From Mangrovimonas cancribranchiae (GTDB taxonomy: Bacteria; Bacteroidota; Bacteroidia; Flavobacteriales; Flavobacteriaceae): a stretch of DNA of 64,000 bases. The stretch's first letter is position 1. Each line of letters begins with the position of its first letter. A model generated the notes under the pieces. The model had not been told where the DNA came from. It saw nothing but the letters and a program-made list of their open reading frames with translations, and did not search any database. Positions 56,316 to 64,000 of this stretch are shown piece after piece. Location of the stretch: NCBI RefSeq assembly GCF_037126245.1, contig NZ_CP136925.1, forward strand, positions 798,001 through 862,000, read 5' to 3'. Both the position numbers and the translations under genes were made by a program.

Positions 56316-56505
56316 TATGTTCTTCATTCATTTTGCCTTGATGCAAAACGAACCAAAAGATCAAGCCTGTCTGAGGTGCTTCCTTTGGACCACTCACTCT
56401 CGATGCTTCATGCTCTTTTCCGATGTTATCGGAACGCACTTCCGCATCTTTGTTCGTTATCACTGCAGACAGCCGGTTGTTTTCTGGCGTTGCCAGAATG
56501 GGGTT
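56316..56505 (+). repeat. Long hairpin repeat R2, copy 2
   Basis: Copy of 35611-35800; the GGAAC-gca-GTTCC hairpin is weakened here to GGAAC/CTTCC. Confidence 0.8.
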
Positions 56506-56823
56506 GGTTTAGTGTTGTATTGAGCTGTTAGCCTCTGAAACAGGAGTTCCCTGCCTAACGGCAGGCAAGAGGGGTGACAACTCTTAATTATATTATGGCT
56601 AACTTTTGTCATGCTGAACTTGATTCAGCATCTCTTTTCAATATTTTTTTAATAATAACAAGACCCTGAAACCAGTTCAGGGTGACAGGTTTTAATTATC
56701 CTCTGTCATGTGTCTATCTAACACAAACAGGGAATTTCTGTAGATGGTTTAGCATCTCTTTATAGCATCCGTTTTCAATAGTCCCTTCTCTTAAAACAAG
56801 ATTAGCTTTTGTGTCGTTCACGA

Positions 56824-56858
56824 CTTACTACTCACTACTCACTACTCATTACTCATTA
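56824..56858. repeat. TACTCAC heptamer microsatellite
   Basis: About five imperfect TACTCAC units, the reverse complement of the repeat at 42790-42831. Confidence 0.7.
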
Positions 56859-56926
56859 CACAAAACCCATAACTAATACCTAAAAACTCGCAAGGGTTCA
56901 TTATATTAGCTATCTAATTGTAAGCT

Positions 56927-57853
56927 ATGCCAGACCACCCCCTAGTTTCCATTATTATCCCCACTTACAATCGGGCGCACTTAATAGGCGAAACCCTAGA
57001 TAGTGTGTTGGTACAAACCTACCAAAATTGGGAATGTATTGTGGTAGATGATGGGAGTACCGATAATACAGAAGACGTTTTAAAACAGTACACCCAAAAA
57101 GATTCTCGTATAAAATATTTGCATCGCCCACAAGAACATTTGCCAGGTGGTAATGGGGCACGTAATTATGGATTTAAACTTAGTAAAGGGAAGTATGTAC
57201 AGTGGTTTGATAGTGATGACCTCATGTTTAAGAATATGTTGGAAGATAAAATACAACAAGCTATTAAATATCAAGCCGATATAGTAGTTGCTAAACATAC
57301 AGTCCAAGAGCAGAAAGCACTTAAAAAAGAAGAGTTACAACCTAAGGTATTTAATAGTGCAGAGTTTTATATTGATTATATTTTAGGAAAATACCCCATG
57401 ATAACCAATGATGTTCTTATTAAGCGAGAGGTTGTAAAAGAGCATCGTTTTGATGAAAGATTACATAAAGCGCAAGAGTTTGAGTTTTTTTCTAGGCTAT
57501 TTCAGCAAAAATTAACGTATTGTTTCCTTAATAAAGAATTAGTATGGTATAGAACAACAGCTGATTCTATATCAAATAGAAACGGAAAACATTGGATAAA
57601 AAAACAAGAATCGTTAATCTATCTGTCAAAAAAACTACAATCTCAGTATGTTACAAACCAAGAAATAGTTGCTAAAGCACAACGGCAAGGCCGAAAAACC
57701 TATAAAAACTTAATTTTAAGCAAACATCTTAGCGTGGTGTTTAAACACTTTCAGTTTTTTAAAACATGTCATAAAAAAAATAGCGGTGTGTTTTTAGGCT
57801 ATATTTTATATAATACGCTAACAAAACGTGGGTTTGATAAGATAAAACCATAA
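56927..57853 (+). CDS. Glycosyltransferase family 2
   Basis: A 308-residue GT-A enzyme with V-S-I-I-I-P-T-Y-N-R near residue 7, V-V-D-D-G-S-T-D-N-T near 40, G-G-N-G-A-R-N-Y-G and W-F-D-S-D-D (DxD, about residue 95). It opens the second, mostly overlapping gene block of the locus; no clear -7 box is seen in front of it. Confidence 0.92.
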   Translation: MPDHPLVSIIIPTYNRAHLIGETLDSVLVQTYQNWECIVVDDGSTDNTEDVLKQYTQKDSRIKYLHRPQEHLPGGNGARNYGFKLSKGKYVQWFDSDDLMFKNMLEDKIQQAIKYQADIVVAKHTVQEQKALKKEELQPKVFNSAEFYIDYILGKYPMITNDVLIKREVVKEHRFDERLHKAQEFEFFSRLFQQKLTYCFLNKELVWYRTTADSISNRNGKHWIKKQESLIYLSKKLQSQYVTNQEIVAKAQRQGRKTYKNLILSKHLSVVFKHFQFFKTCHKKNSGVFLGYILYNTLTKRGFDKIKP

Positions 57854-57868
57854 TAGAATAAGACTAAC

Positions 57869-58612
57869 ATGGAAATTTCATTATATAGCTTTATTAAAAA
57901 TTATAAACAGGTATTTTTAGCTAGTATATCTAAGGTTTTTGGCAGAGGGAAATACTATAGGAAAAGATTATTTGATTTAAAACGTATTTTAGAAAAAAAT
58001 TACCCTCAAAAAAGTGATTTTAACTTTATACAAGTAGGAGCCAATGATGGAGTAAGTTTTGACTTTTTATATCATTTTGTTATTAAAAGAAATTGTTCTG
58101 GAGTTGTAATTGAACCAATTGCAGAATACTTTGAAGAACTTTTAGAAAATTATAAAGATTATGAAAACATTATTAAGGTTAGGACGGCGGTTCATAATCA
58201 CTTAAAATCTGTCCAAATTTATAAAATTGATAATGAAACTTTTCATCTTTATCCTAAGTGGGTAAAAGGCATAGCTTCATTTCAGAAATCCAATTTAACA
58301 AAATTCGAAATTATAAAACCAGAGCATATTATAAAGGAAACTGTTCTTGCTGCTCCATTGATGAAAATAATTGATTTGGATATGTTTCAAAAAGTAGATT
58401 ATTTTCAGGTGGATACAGAAGGATATGATTTTGAAATAATAAATATGATTGATTTTACTAAAATTAATCCTAAGATAATTAAAGCTGAATATGTTAATTT
58501 AAATGAAGAAGACAAAATAAGTATGGAGAAGTTCTTAAAATTACAGGGTTATTTTGTTTTTAAGCAAGGCTTAGATTTAGTGGGAATAAAACTAAATAAA
58601 GTTATACTATAG
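57869..58612 (+). CDS. FkbM family methyltransferase
   Basis: A 247-residue protein with the FkbM SAM-binding pattern F-I-Q-V-G-A-N-D-G-V-S near residue 50, V-I-E-P-I near 75 and V-D-T-E-G-Y-D-F-E near 185. Such enzymes O-methylate sugars or other metabolites; in this setting methylation of a glycan residue is likely but not shown. Confidence 0.88.
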   Translation: MEISLYSFIKNYKQVFLASISKVFGRGKYYRKRLFDLKRILEKNYPQKSDFNFIQVGANDGVSFDFLYHFVIKRNCSGVVIEPIAEYFEELLENYKDYENIIKVRTAVHNHLKSVQIYKIDNETFHLYPKWVKGIASFQKSNLTKFEIIKPEHIIKETVLAAPLMKIIDLDMFQKVDYFQVDTEGYDFEIINMIDFTKINPKIIKAEYVNLNEEDKISMEKFLKLQGYFVFKQGLDLVGIKLNKVIL

Positions 58613-58613
58613 T

Positions 58614-59402
58614 ATGAATAAAATACAAAAAATAATTCATTACTGTTGGTTTGGGGGAAAGCCAATGCCTAAAATGCTGCAATATTGTGTGGCTAGTTGG
58701 AAACAGCATTTACCAGACTATGAGATTATTCTTTGGAATGAGACAAATACTATTTTGGATTGTGAGTATGTTAAAAAAGCATTTACCGAAAAAAAATGGG
58801 CTTTTGTATCAGATTATGTAAGGTTGAAGGCGGTTTATGAGAATGGAGGGGTGTATCTAGATACAGACATGCTATTACTTAAACCTATAAATAAGTTTTT
58901 AGATAATGATTGTTTTTTTGTAGCAGAACATACCAATTCTATTGGAGTGGGGATATTTGGTGCAGTAAAAAATCATTTTTTTGTTGGGTTGTGTTTAAAA
59001 AATTATAGAGAAGAATTTAATAAGTTTCATGCCATTCCAGGGGTAATCAATAGAATATTTAGGGGGCATTTTAATTATTTTGGAAAGTATTATGAAGATT
59101 TGTATTTAAACGAATTGACGATATACTCTCCAAACTGTTTTTATGCCTTGCCTTATACAAAGTATTACGATATTCATCATTACAAAAAATATTTAACACC
59201 TGAGTCTTACGGTGTGCATTTGTGGTATGGCTCTTGGCATGATTACAATGAGTTAGTACATTTTAGACGGAAAGAATTTTTAAGCGGATTTAAAACGCTT
59301 TGGAAATCATTTTTAAAAGGAAAATTATTTAAACTACAACACCTAAAAAAAGTTATTGCTGCTTTAAAAGATGGTATAGTAACTAAAAATGCCTTTAAAT
59401 GA
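58614..59402 (+). CDS. Glycosyltransferase family 32-like protein
   Basis: A 262-residue protein with the GT32 pattern: I-I-H-Y-C-W-F-G-G near the N-terminus, D-Y-V-R-L-K-A-V-Y-E-N-G-G-V-Y-L-D-T-D near residue 70, where the D-T-D is the metal-binding motif. Begins one base after the methyltransferase stop and overlaps the next gene by four bases. Confidence 0.9.
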   Translation: MNKIQKIIHYCWFGGKPMPKMLQYCVASWKQHLPDYEIILWNETNTILDCEYVKKAFTEKKWAFVSDYVRLKAVYENGGVYLDTDMLLLKPINKFLDNDCFFVAEHTNSIGVGIFGAVKNHFFVGLCLKNYREEFNKFHAIPGVINRIFRGHFNYFGKYYEDLYLNELTIYSPNCFYALPYTKYYDIHHYKKYLTPESYGVHLWYGSWHDYNELVHFRRKEFLSGFKTLWKSFLKGKLFKLQHLKKVIAALKDGIVTKNAFK

Positions 59403-60325
59403 AAGACATCATCTTAATCATTCCGTATTTTGGGCAATGGCCCGTGTGGTTTGATGCTTTTTTAAGTTCTGTGGTTAAAAACCCAACGATTCATTGGTTG
59501 TGTCCAACCAATTGTCCGATTCCCAAAACACATCCAGAAAACATTACGTTTTTACCCACGACATTATCCACATTAAATACAAAAGTGAATACTATAGTAT
59601 CGGCAAATGTTCCTTTAACGCCAAGAAAATTTTGTGATTTAAAACCGGCTTACGGTGACATTTTTTATGACGAGATACGAGATTATGACTATTGGGGTTT
59701 TTGCGATCTAGATATTGTTTGGGGAGATATCCGACAATTTATTACCCCTCGTGTTTTAGATGAGTATGATATTATTTCAAGTAGAAAAGAAGCTATATCA
59801 GGCCACTTTACATTGTTTAGGAATACGAACTACATACAAGAACTCTATAAAAAACTCCCTAATTATAAAACGCTTTTTGAGCACCCTAAATTTCAATGGA
59901 CAGATGAGGTTGCGTTAACTAACTATTTAAAAAACAATCAAGAGCTAAAAGTCTATTGGCCTAAAATATTATGTAACCAAGAACGAGGTAGAGATTCGCA
60001 TCAAGACTATTATTTAGATCGCTGGCAATGGCAGGATGGTAAAATGATAAATACTAAAACAAACAAAGAGGTTATGTATTTACATTTTATAAACTGGAAA
60101 CGTACCATGCGGTATTGCGAAGTTGATTATTCCAACCTTCCATCACATTTTTTTATATCTTACAACGGGATACATGTAAAAAGACATAGCAGCGGACACC
60201 ATGTTTTAAATAACATTAAAAATGTGTTTAATGGGTATTGGGTGAAAGAAAAAAGGCGGATAAGAAAACTTAAACTTAAAAGTCTGATAAAAAGAGGAAA
60301 GAATAAATTAAGGAAAGTTTTATGA
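59399..60325 (+). CDS. DUF6625-like putative glycosyltransferase
   Basis: A 308-residue protein that begins I-I-L-I-I-P-Y-F-G-Q-W-P and has W-G-F-C-D-L-D-I-V-W-G-D near residue 100, a DxD-like element, and an E-V-A-L-T-N-Y segment. This matches the DUF6625-type proteins found in polysaccharide loci, probably GT-A-like. The basic C-terminal 40 residues may contact the membrane. ATGA overlaps at both ends. Confidence 0.75.
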   Translation: MKDIILIIPYFGQWPVWFDAFLSSVVKNPTIHWLCPTNCPIPKTHPENITFLPTTLSTLNTKVNTIVSANVPLTPRKFCDLKPAYGDIFYDEIRDYDYWGFCDLDIVWGDIRQFITPRVLDEYDIISSRKEAISGHFTLFRNTNYIQELYKKLPNYKTLFEHPKFQWTDEVALTNYLKNNQELKVYWPKILCNQERGRDSHQDYYLDRWQWQDGKMINTKTNKEVMYLHFINWKRTMRYCEVDYSNLPSHFFISYNGIHVKRHSSGHHVLNNIKNVFNGYWVKEKRRIRKLKLKSLIKRGKNKLRKVL

Positions 60326-61479
60326 AGCTACCCAAGAAAGTCACCCTTATTCATCCATTTACCCCACAAGCAGCAGGTGTGGTAGAGCGCAGTGTGGCTA
60401 CCTATCATAGCCAACCCCATGCGAAAGCCTTACAGCAATTGGTTGCAAATAACGCCAATCTACAAGGCGAGATTGCCTATTTAACCCCAAAGAGGCGGTC
60501 TTATAATTTTAAGTTTGGTAATATTGGTTATCAATTTTATCCTGTAACACGAACATTGAATGGCGATCATAAAAAATGGAAAAAACAGTGGTCTAAAGCC
60601 TGTTTAAAGGGATGTGAAAGAGCAATACCAGATGTGACTATAATTAATATGTCTGGGCATTCTAGTCCGTTTTCATATATGTTAGCCAAAATTATATTAG
60701 CACAAAACAAACAGTATATCGCCATGCTGGGTGGTCAACACTATACCGATACACCAGAAAATAGAATCTATTATAAAAAAGCGCATCATATTTTAGTCCA
60801 TACCCAATTACAAAAAAAACAGATGTTACAATTACCCATGTTTAAGGACTGTGATATTCGGGTGTTTCCTTTAGGCGTCGATACCCAAGAGTTTCAACCT
60901 AAACAAAACAAAACAGAAACACATCCTAATTTGTTGTATGTGGGACGTATTGTGGAGTGGAAGCGTGTACATCTAGCTATTAAAGCGTTGCATGAGCTAG
61001 TTATTCATGGATTTGATAATGCTAAACTAACTATTATAGGCCCAATATTTTCAGAGTTATATTATAATGAATTAAAAAAGATGGTTTCAGACTTAAAATT
61101 AGAAGAGCATATTAAATTTATTGGGCATTTAGAGCATAATAAATTACCTAAACACTTTCAAAATGCTAATCTGTTTTTATTGCCAAGTGATAAAGAAACC
61201 TTTGGCATGGTTATGATAGAAGCCATGGCTTGCGGGACTCCTGTAGCAGGAATAAATTGTCCTGGAGGCCCTAAAGATGTTATTTCACATAATCTTGATG
61301 GTATATTGGCCACACCAGAAACTTATGCGCAATCTGTTCTAGAATACTTTTCTAACAACACCCAAAGAACAGCCATAGAACAAGCAGCTAGAACTAAAGT
61401 CATGCAACACTATAGTTTGCAAGCCACTTATAAGGTGTTGGAACAATCGGTTAACGAGGCTTTAAAACATGTAGTATGA
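60322..61479 (+). CDS. Glycosyltransferase family 4
   Basis: A 385-residue GT-B enzyme: L-L-Y-V-G-R-I-V-E-W-K-R near residue 205, I-G-H-L-E-H-N-K-L near 270 and the donor motif E-T-F-G-M-V-M-I-E-A-M-A-C-G-T-P near 292. ATGA overlaps with both neighbours. Confidence 0.93.
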   Translation: MKLPKKVTLIHPFTPQAAGVVERSVATYHSQPHAKALQQLVANNANLQGEIAYLTPKRRSYNFKFGNIGYQFYPVTRTLNGDHKKWKKQWSKACLKGCERAIPDVTIINMSGHSSPFSYMLAKIILAQNKQYIAMLGGQHYTDTPENRIYYKKAHHILVHTQLQKKQMLQLPMFKDCDIRVFPLGVDTQEFQPKQNKTETHPNLLYVGRIVEWKRVHLAIKALHELVIHGFDNAKLTIIGPIFSELYYNELKKMVSDLKLEEHIKFIGHLEHNKLPKHFQNANLFLLPSDKETFGMVMIEAMACGTPVAGINCPGGPKDVISHNLDGILATPETYAQSVLEYFSNNTQRTAIEQAARTKVMQHYSLQATYKVLEQSVNEALKHVV

Positions 61480-62606
61480 GTCAGTTTACATTAACCATAT
61501 ATACACCACAAGAGTTAAACCATGCCTCTAATCCACATACGGCATTTTTTGAGTTAGCTCATACAGGTGTGTTAGATGTTTGTGTAAAACTGAATGTTAA
61601 GTCAAAACGAGGACGTTTGAAGGTTGATGAGTCAGGAAAAGTTGTAAAAACTAACCAAGCATATCCTAAAGCATCGTATTATGAGTTAACGAATCATGAT
61701 ACACAAGAACATATTCGTTTTGCGTTTGATTTATATGACTTTGATACACAGTTTTCTTTAGAAGCCTTAAAAACCTGTGATTGGGTATTTAAACGGTGTT
61801 ATAATTCCAAGTATATTACACATTTACCAGAAACCTATCAAAAAAAAATACAACCATATGGTCTTAATTTTGGCGTGAGATCGGCATACCATAAAGGCAA
61901 AGCTATCTTTTTTTTAGGCCTTTTATTAAGTAGATGGCGTGTATATGTAAAACCAAATCGGAATGTTTTTAAAAACCTATATTATCATACCAAATGGGTA
62001 GCTAAACATTGGCAATTTATTAATACAACGCGACTTTTATCACAATTTGAAGCGTTTACCATGCCAAAAACGGAAATCGTCATGTTTCAAACCCGTTGCT
62101 TTAAAGAAGCCCACCAAGATGTTATAAATATACATACCCAACGCTATCAGATTATTAAACGCTTACAGAGGGAATTTCCAAAACGGTTTCAAGGCGGTTT
62201 TATAGCGTCGGAAGTGGCAAACACAAAATATGCCGATGCACTAACCAATGTGCCCAGCGAACCACTTGCATACCTACAAGCCATGAAGCACGCTAACATA
62301 GTCGTGTACACTAGAGGTTTGGCCAATTCGCCCGCTTGGAAATTAGCCGAATATTTATCGCAAGGTAAAGTCATTATTGCCGAACGGTTAACTAGTGAAC
62401 TTCCCGTGCCTTTAGAACATGGTAAACAGCTGTTGTATTTTGATACGTTAGATAATATGGTACATCAAATTAACTTGGTGTTAGAAGATAAGGAGCTTGC
62501 ACAATCGTTATCAAAACACGCCCGGCAATACTTTGAAAACAATGTGCATCCTGTAAAAAATATAAACCGTATTTTAGACCTCATGATTAAACCAACTAAT
62601 ACTTAA
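61476..62606 (+). CDS. Probable GT-B glycosyltransferase of unclear family
   Basis: A 376-residue soluble protein. The C-terminal third (A-N-I-V-V-Y-T-R-G-L-A-N-S-P-A-W-K-L-A-E-Y-L-S-Q-G-K-V-I-I-A-E near residue 275) looks like the donor half of a GT-B fold, and N-V-P-S-E-P-L-A-Y-L precedes it, but I cannot name a family. The N-terminal half is not recognisable. Its place in the overlapping run of transferases supports the role. Confidence 0.6.
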   Translation: MSQFTLTIYTPQELNHASNPHTAFFELAHTGVLDVCVKLNVKSKRGRLKVDESGKVVKTNQAYPKASYYELTNHDTQEHIRFAFDLYDFDTQFSLEALKTCDWVFKRCYNSKYITHLPETYQKKIQPYGLNFGVRSAYHKGKAIFFLGLLLSRWRVYVKPNRNVFKNLYYHTKWVAKHWQFINTTRLLSQFEAFTMPKTEIVMFQTRCFKEAHQDVINIHTQRYQIIKRLQREFPKRFQGGFIASEVANTKYADALTNVPSEPLAYLQAMKHANIVVYTRGLANSPAWKLAEYLSQGKVIIAERLTSELPVPLEHGKQLLYFDTLDNMVHQINLVLEDKELAQSLSKHARQYFENNVHPVKNINRILDLMIKPTNT

Positions 62607-62609
62607 GTT

Positions 62610-63629
62610 TTGAATAGGGTATTTGTACATCATCGGTCACCACATCATGCTACTTATTCTGGCTACGCCCAATTGGTAACACAGTTTCCAGAGGCAAAGG
62701 TTATTACGGGAACACCGTCTATGCCTTATAAAATAGCTAAGATCGTAGCGGCAATGCATAAGCAAACCTCGGGCCTGTTTAATACAGCGAGTGTATTTAA
62801 AGCGTTAGAGCTTCGTAACACATTGCGACAGATATCTTCGCCAACAGTAGTGCATTTTCTTAATGCCGAACGTGACGTGCGCTACCTAGTCAGATTAAAA
62901 AAGCAATATAATCAAGTCGTGTTTTGCGCGACATTTCATAAACCGCCAGCGGTTTTAGAGCAACGTATTACGGACTGGAAATATCTACAACACTTAGATG
63001 GCGCCATTGCAGTAGGCGAAAATCAAGTCGATTTTCTTAAAACAAAATTACCCAATACAAAGGTTAGGTATATACCACACGGGGTAGATACACAGTTTTT
63101 TAAACCTAATAGTAATAAAAAACACCCCAATAAAGTGCTTTTTGTGGGGCAGCATTTACGAGATTTTAACACGTTTAATGCTTGTGTACCTTTGTTAGCT
63201 GAAAAAAATAAAGATATTCAAATACATGCCGTGGTAAACTCAGGAATAGAACACCGTTTAAAGTCACACCTTAACTTACACGTGCATCACGGATTAAGTG
63301 ATGAAGACTTGTTGGCACATTATCAAACAGCTTCAGTATTGTTGTTACCCATGTTAGATAGTACAGCCTGTAATAGTTTGTTAGAAGCCATGGCTTGTGG
63401 TGTGCCTATTGTAACCAGTCGAGTAGGAGGGAATGCCGAATACCTTAAAGAGACTTCGGCAAAACTAATTAACTCAAAAGATGTAGAGGCTCACGTTATG
63501 GCTACAAAGCAAGCATTACAAACCGTATCTTCTAAAACAAATGTCTCCCATATTGTTAATACATTTGATTGGAAAAATATAGCTCATAATGTAAATCGTT
63601 TTCATACTGATATAATAAAAAAAATATAA
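62610..63629 (+). CDS. Glycosyltransferase family 4
   Basis: A 339-residue GT-B enzyme with I-P-H-G-V-D-T-Q-F-F near residue 155, V-L-F-V-G-Q-H-L-R-D near 175 and S-L-L-E-A-M-A-C-G-V-P-I-V-T-S near 260. TTG start three bases after the previous stop; no ATG fits better. Confidence 0.9.
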   Translation: MNRVFVHHRSPHHATYSGYAQLVTQFPEAKVITGTPSMPYKIAKIVAAMHKQTSGLFNTASVFKALELRNTLRQISSPTVVHFLNAERDVRYLVRLKKQYNQVVFCATFHKPPAVLEQRITDWKYLQHLDGAIAVGENQVDFLKTKLPNTKVRYIPHGVDTQFFKPNSNKKHPNKVLFVGQHLRDFNTFNACVPLLAEKNKDIQIHAVVNSGIEHRLKSHLNLHVHHGLSDEDLLAHYQTASVLLLPMLDSTACNSLLEAMACGVPIVTSRVGGNAEYLKETSAKLINSKDVEAHVMATKQALQTVSSKTNVSHIVNTFDWKNIAHNVNRFHTDIIKKI

Positions 63630-63633
63630 CCAT

Positions 63634-64000
63634 ATGATATTTAACTCTTTAGACTTTGCTGTTTTTTTACCTATTGTTTTCTTATTGTATTGGTTTGTGT
63701 TTAATAAAAACCATAAAGCTCAGAATGTTTTAATTGTAGTTGCTAGCTATTTTTTTTACGGATATTGGGATTGGCGATTCTTATCCTTAATAGCCTTTAG
63801 TACGTTAGTTGATTTTTTTGTAGGACAGCAATTAGTTAAAACACAAAAGAAAGCTGTTAGAAAAGGCTTATTATTGTTAAGCCTTTTAGTTAACTTAGGG
63901 CTATTAGGTTTTTTTAAGTATTATAATTTCTTTGTTGATAATTTTGTTTCTGCTTTTTCATTTTTCGGTTTTGAAATTCCACAATATACCCTACATATCA
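63634..64000 (+). CDS. MBOAT family O-acyltransferase (partial, runs off the window)
   Basis: The first 122 codons of a membrane-bound O-acyltransferase, starting at ATG 63634 four bases after the GT4 stop. The opening M-I-F-N-S-L-D-F, the helix F-L-P-I-V-F-L-L-Y-W, and A-S-Y-F-F-Y-G-Y-W-D-W-R-F match the N-terminus of AlgI/DltB-type proteins. It probably acetylates the exported glycan. The catalytic histidine lies outside the window. Confidence 0.85.
   Translation, partial: MIFNSLDFAVFLPIVFLLYWFVFNKNHKAQNVLIVVASYFFYGYWDWRFLSLIAFSTLVDFFVGQQLVKTQKKAVRKGLLLLSLLVNLGLLGFFKYYNFFVDNFVSAFSFFGFEIPQYTLHI

Larger units (their letters stand above)
56042..56926. repeat. Repeat island between the sulfotransferase and GT2 genes
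   Basis: No gene. Hairpins TGCTGAA/TTCAGCA at about 56068, 56248 and 56608; CCCTGAA hairpins at about 56122 and 56661; R2 copy 2 (56316-56505); a CTGCC-taac-GGCAG hairpin near 56550; and a block of about 80 bases repeated 539 bases apart (from about 56089 and 56628). TACTCAC heptamers lie at 56824-56858. Confidence 0.8.

Overview
The window is AT-rich chromosomal DNA from a member of the Bacteroidota, most likely a marine Flavobacteriaceae. The evidence is a type A T9SS C-terminal signal on a secreted protein, Bacteroidetes-type promoters (TAnnTTTG at -7, often with TTG about 19 bases upstream), start codons without Shine-Dalgarno sequences, and flavobacterial family content (YwqK-type repeat protein, DUF2911, DUF2795, OPX/BY-kinase polysaccharide export). 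The exact genus cannot be read from the sequence alone.

Bases 1-30760 are ordinary housekeeping and envelope DNA. They hold a truncated LysM/periplasmic-binding-like gene, OsmC, DUF922, DUF3820, pyrG, yidC, mnmA, a flavin oxidoreductase, a MATE exporter, PAP2 phosphatase, an epimerase, meaB, an ECF sigma/putative anti-sigma/envelope protein operon, an M23 peptidase, a cohesin-like T9SS protein next to a giant malectin/HYR/dockerin protein, secA, a PduO-type cobalamin adenosyltransferase, a methyltransferase and an ABC-F ATPase.

Bases 30869-64000 are a surface polysaccharide locus. It has an OPX export lipoprotein and a Wzc-like tyrosine autokinase, a UDP-sugar dehydrogenase and a 4-epimerase (probably making a HexNAcA-type precursor), a Wzm/Wzt ABC exporter, four sulfotransferases, a pyruvyltransferase-like protein, about ten glycosyltransferase or glycosyltransferase-like genes, an FkbM methyltransferase and the start of an MBOAT acyltransferase. 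Many of the later genes overlap by 1-8 bases (ATGA-type coupling). The product is inferred to be an exported, probably sulfated and otherwise decorated polysaccharide.

The unusual part is roughly 8 kb of repeat islands inside this locus (35481-37236, 38221-41939, 42786-44800, 56042-56926). They contain (i) four 408-base cassettes, each a small GIY-YIG nuclease gene between inverted copies of a REP-like element (TGTCATTCAGAA...GAAGAATCT); (ii) a wider set of hairpin repeats sharing TGTCA and TCT flanks whose stems covary between copies; (iii) long hairpin-bearing repeats of about 190-390 bases; and (iv) a tandem array of eight 230-242 base units, each ending in a truncated copy of the first codons of wzt, directly in front of the intact wzt. 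The GIY-YIG/REP arrangement resembles the RAYT/REPtron layout with a different nuclease, and it and the wzt leader array are the best candidates for something undescribed. A GT2 5' stub before an antisense sulfotransferase, and a sharp base-composition change inside wzt, show that the locus is being reshuffled.
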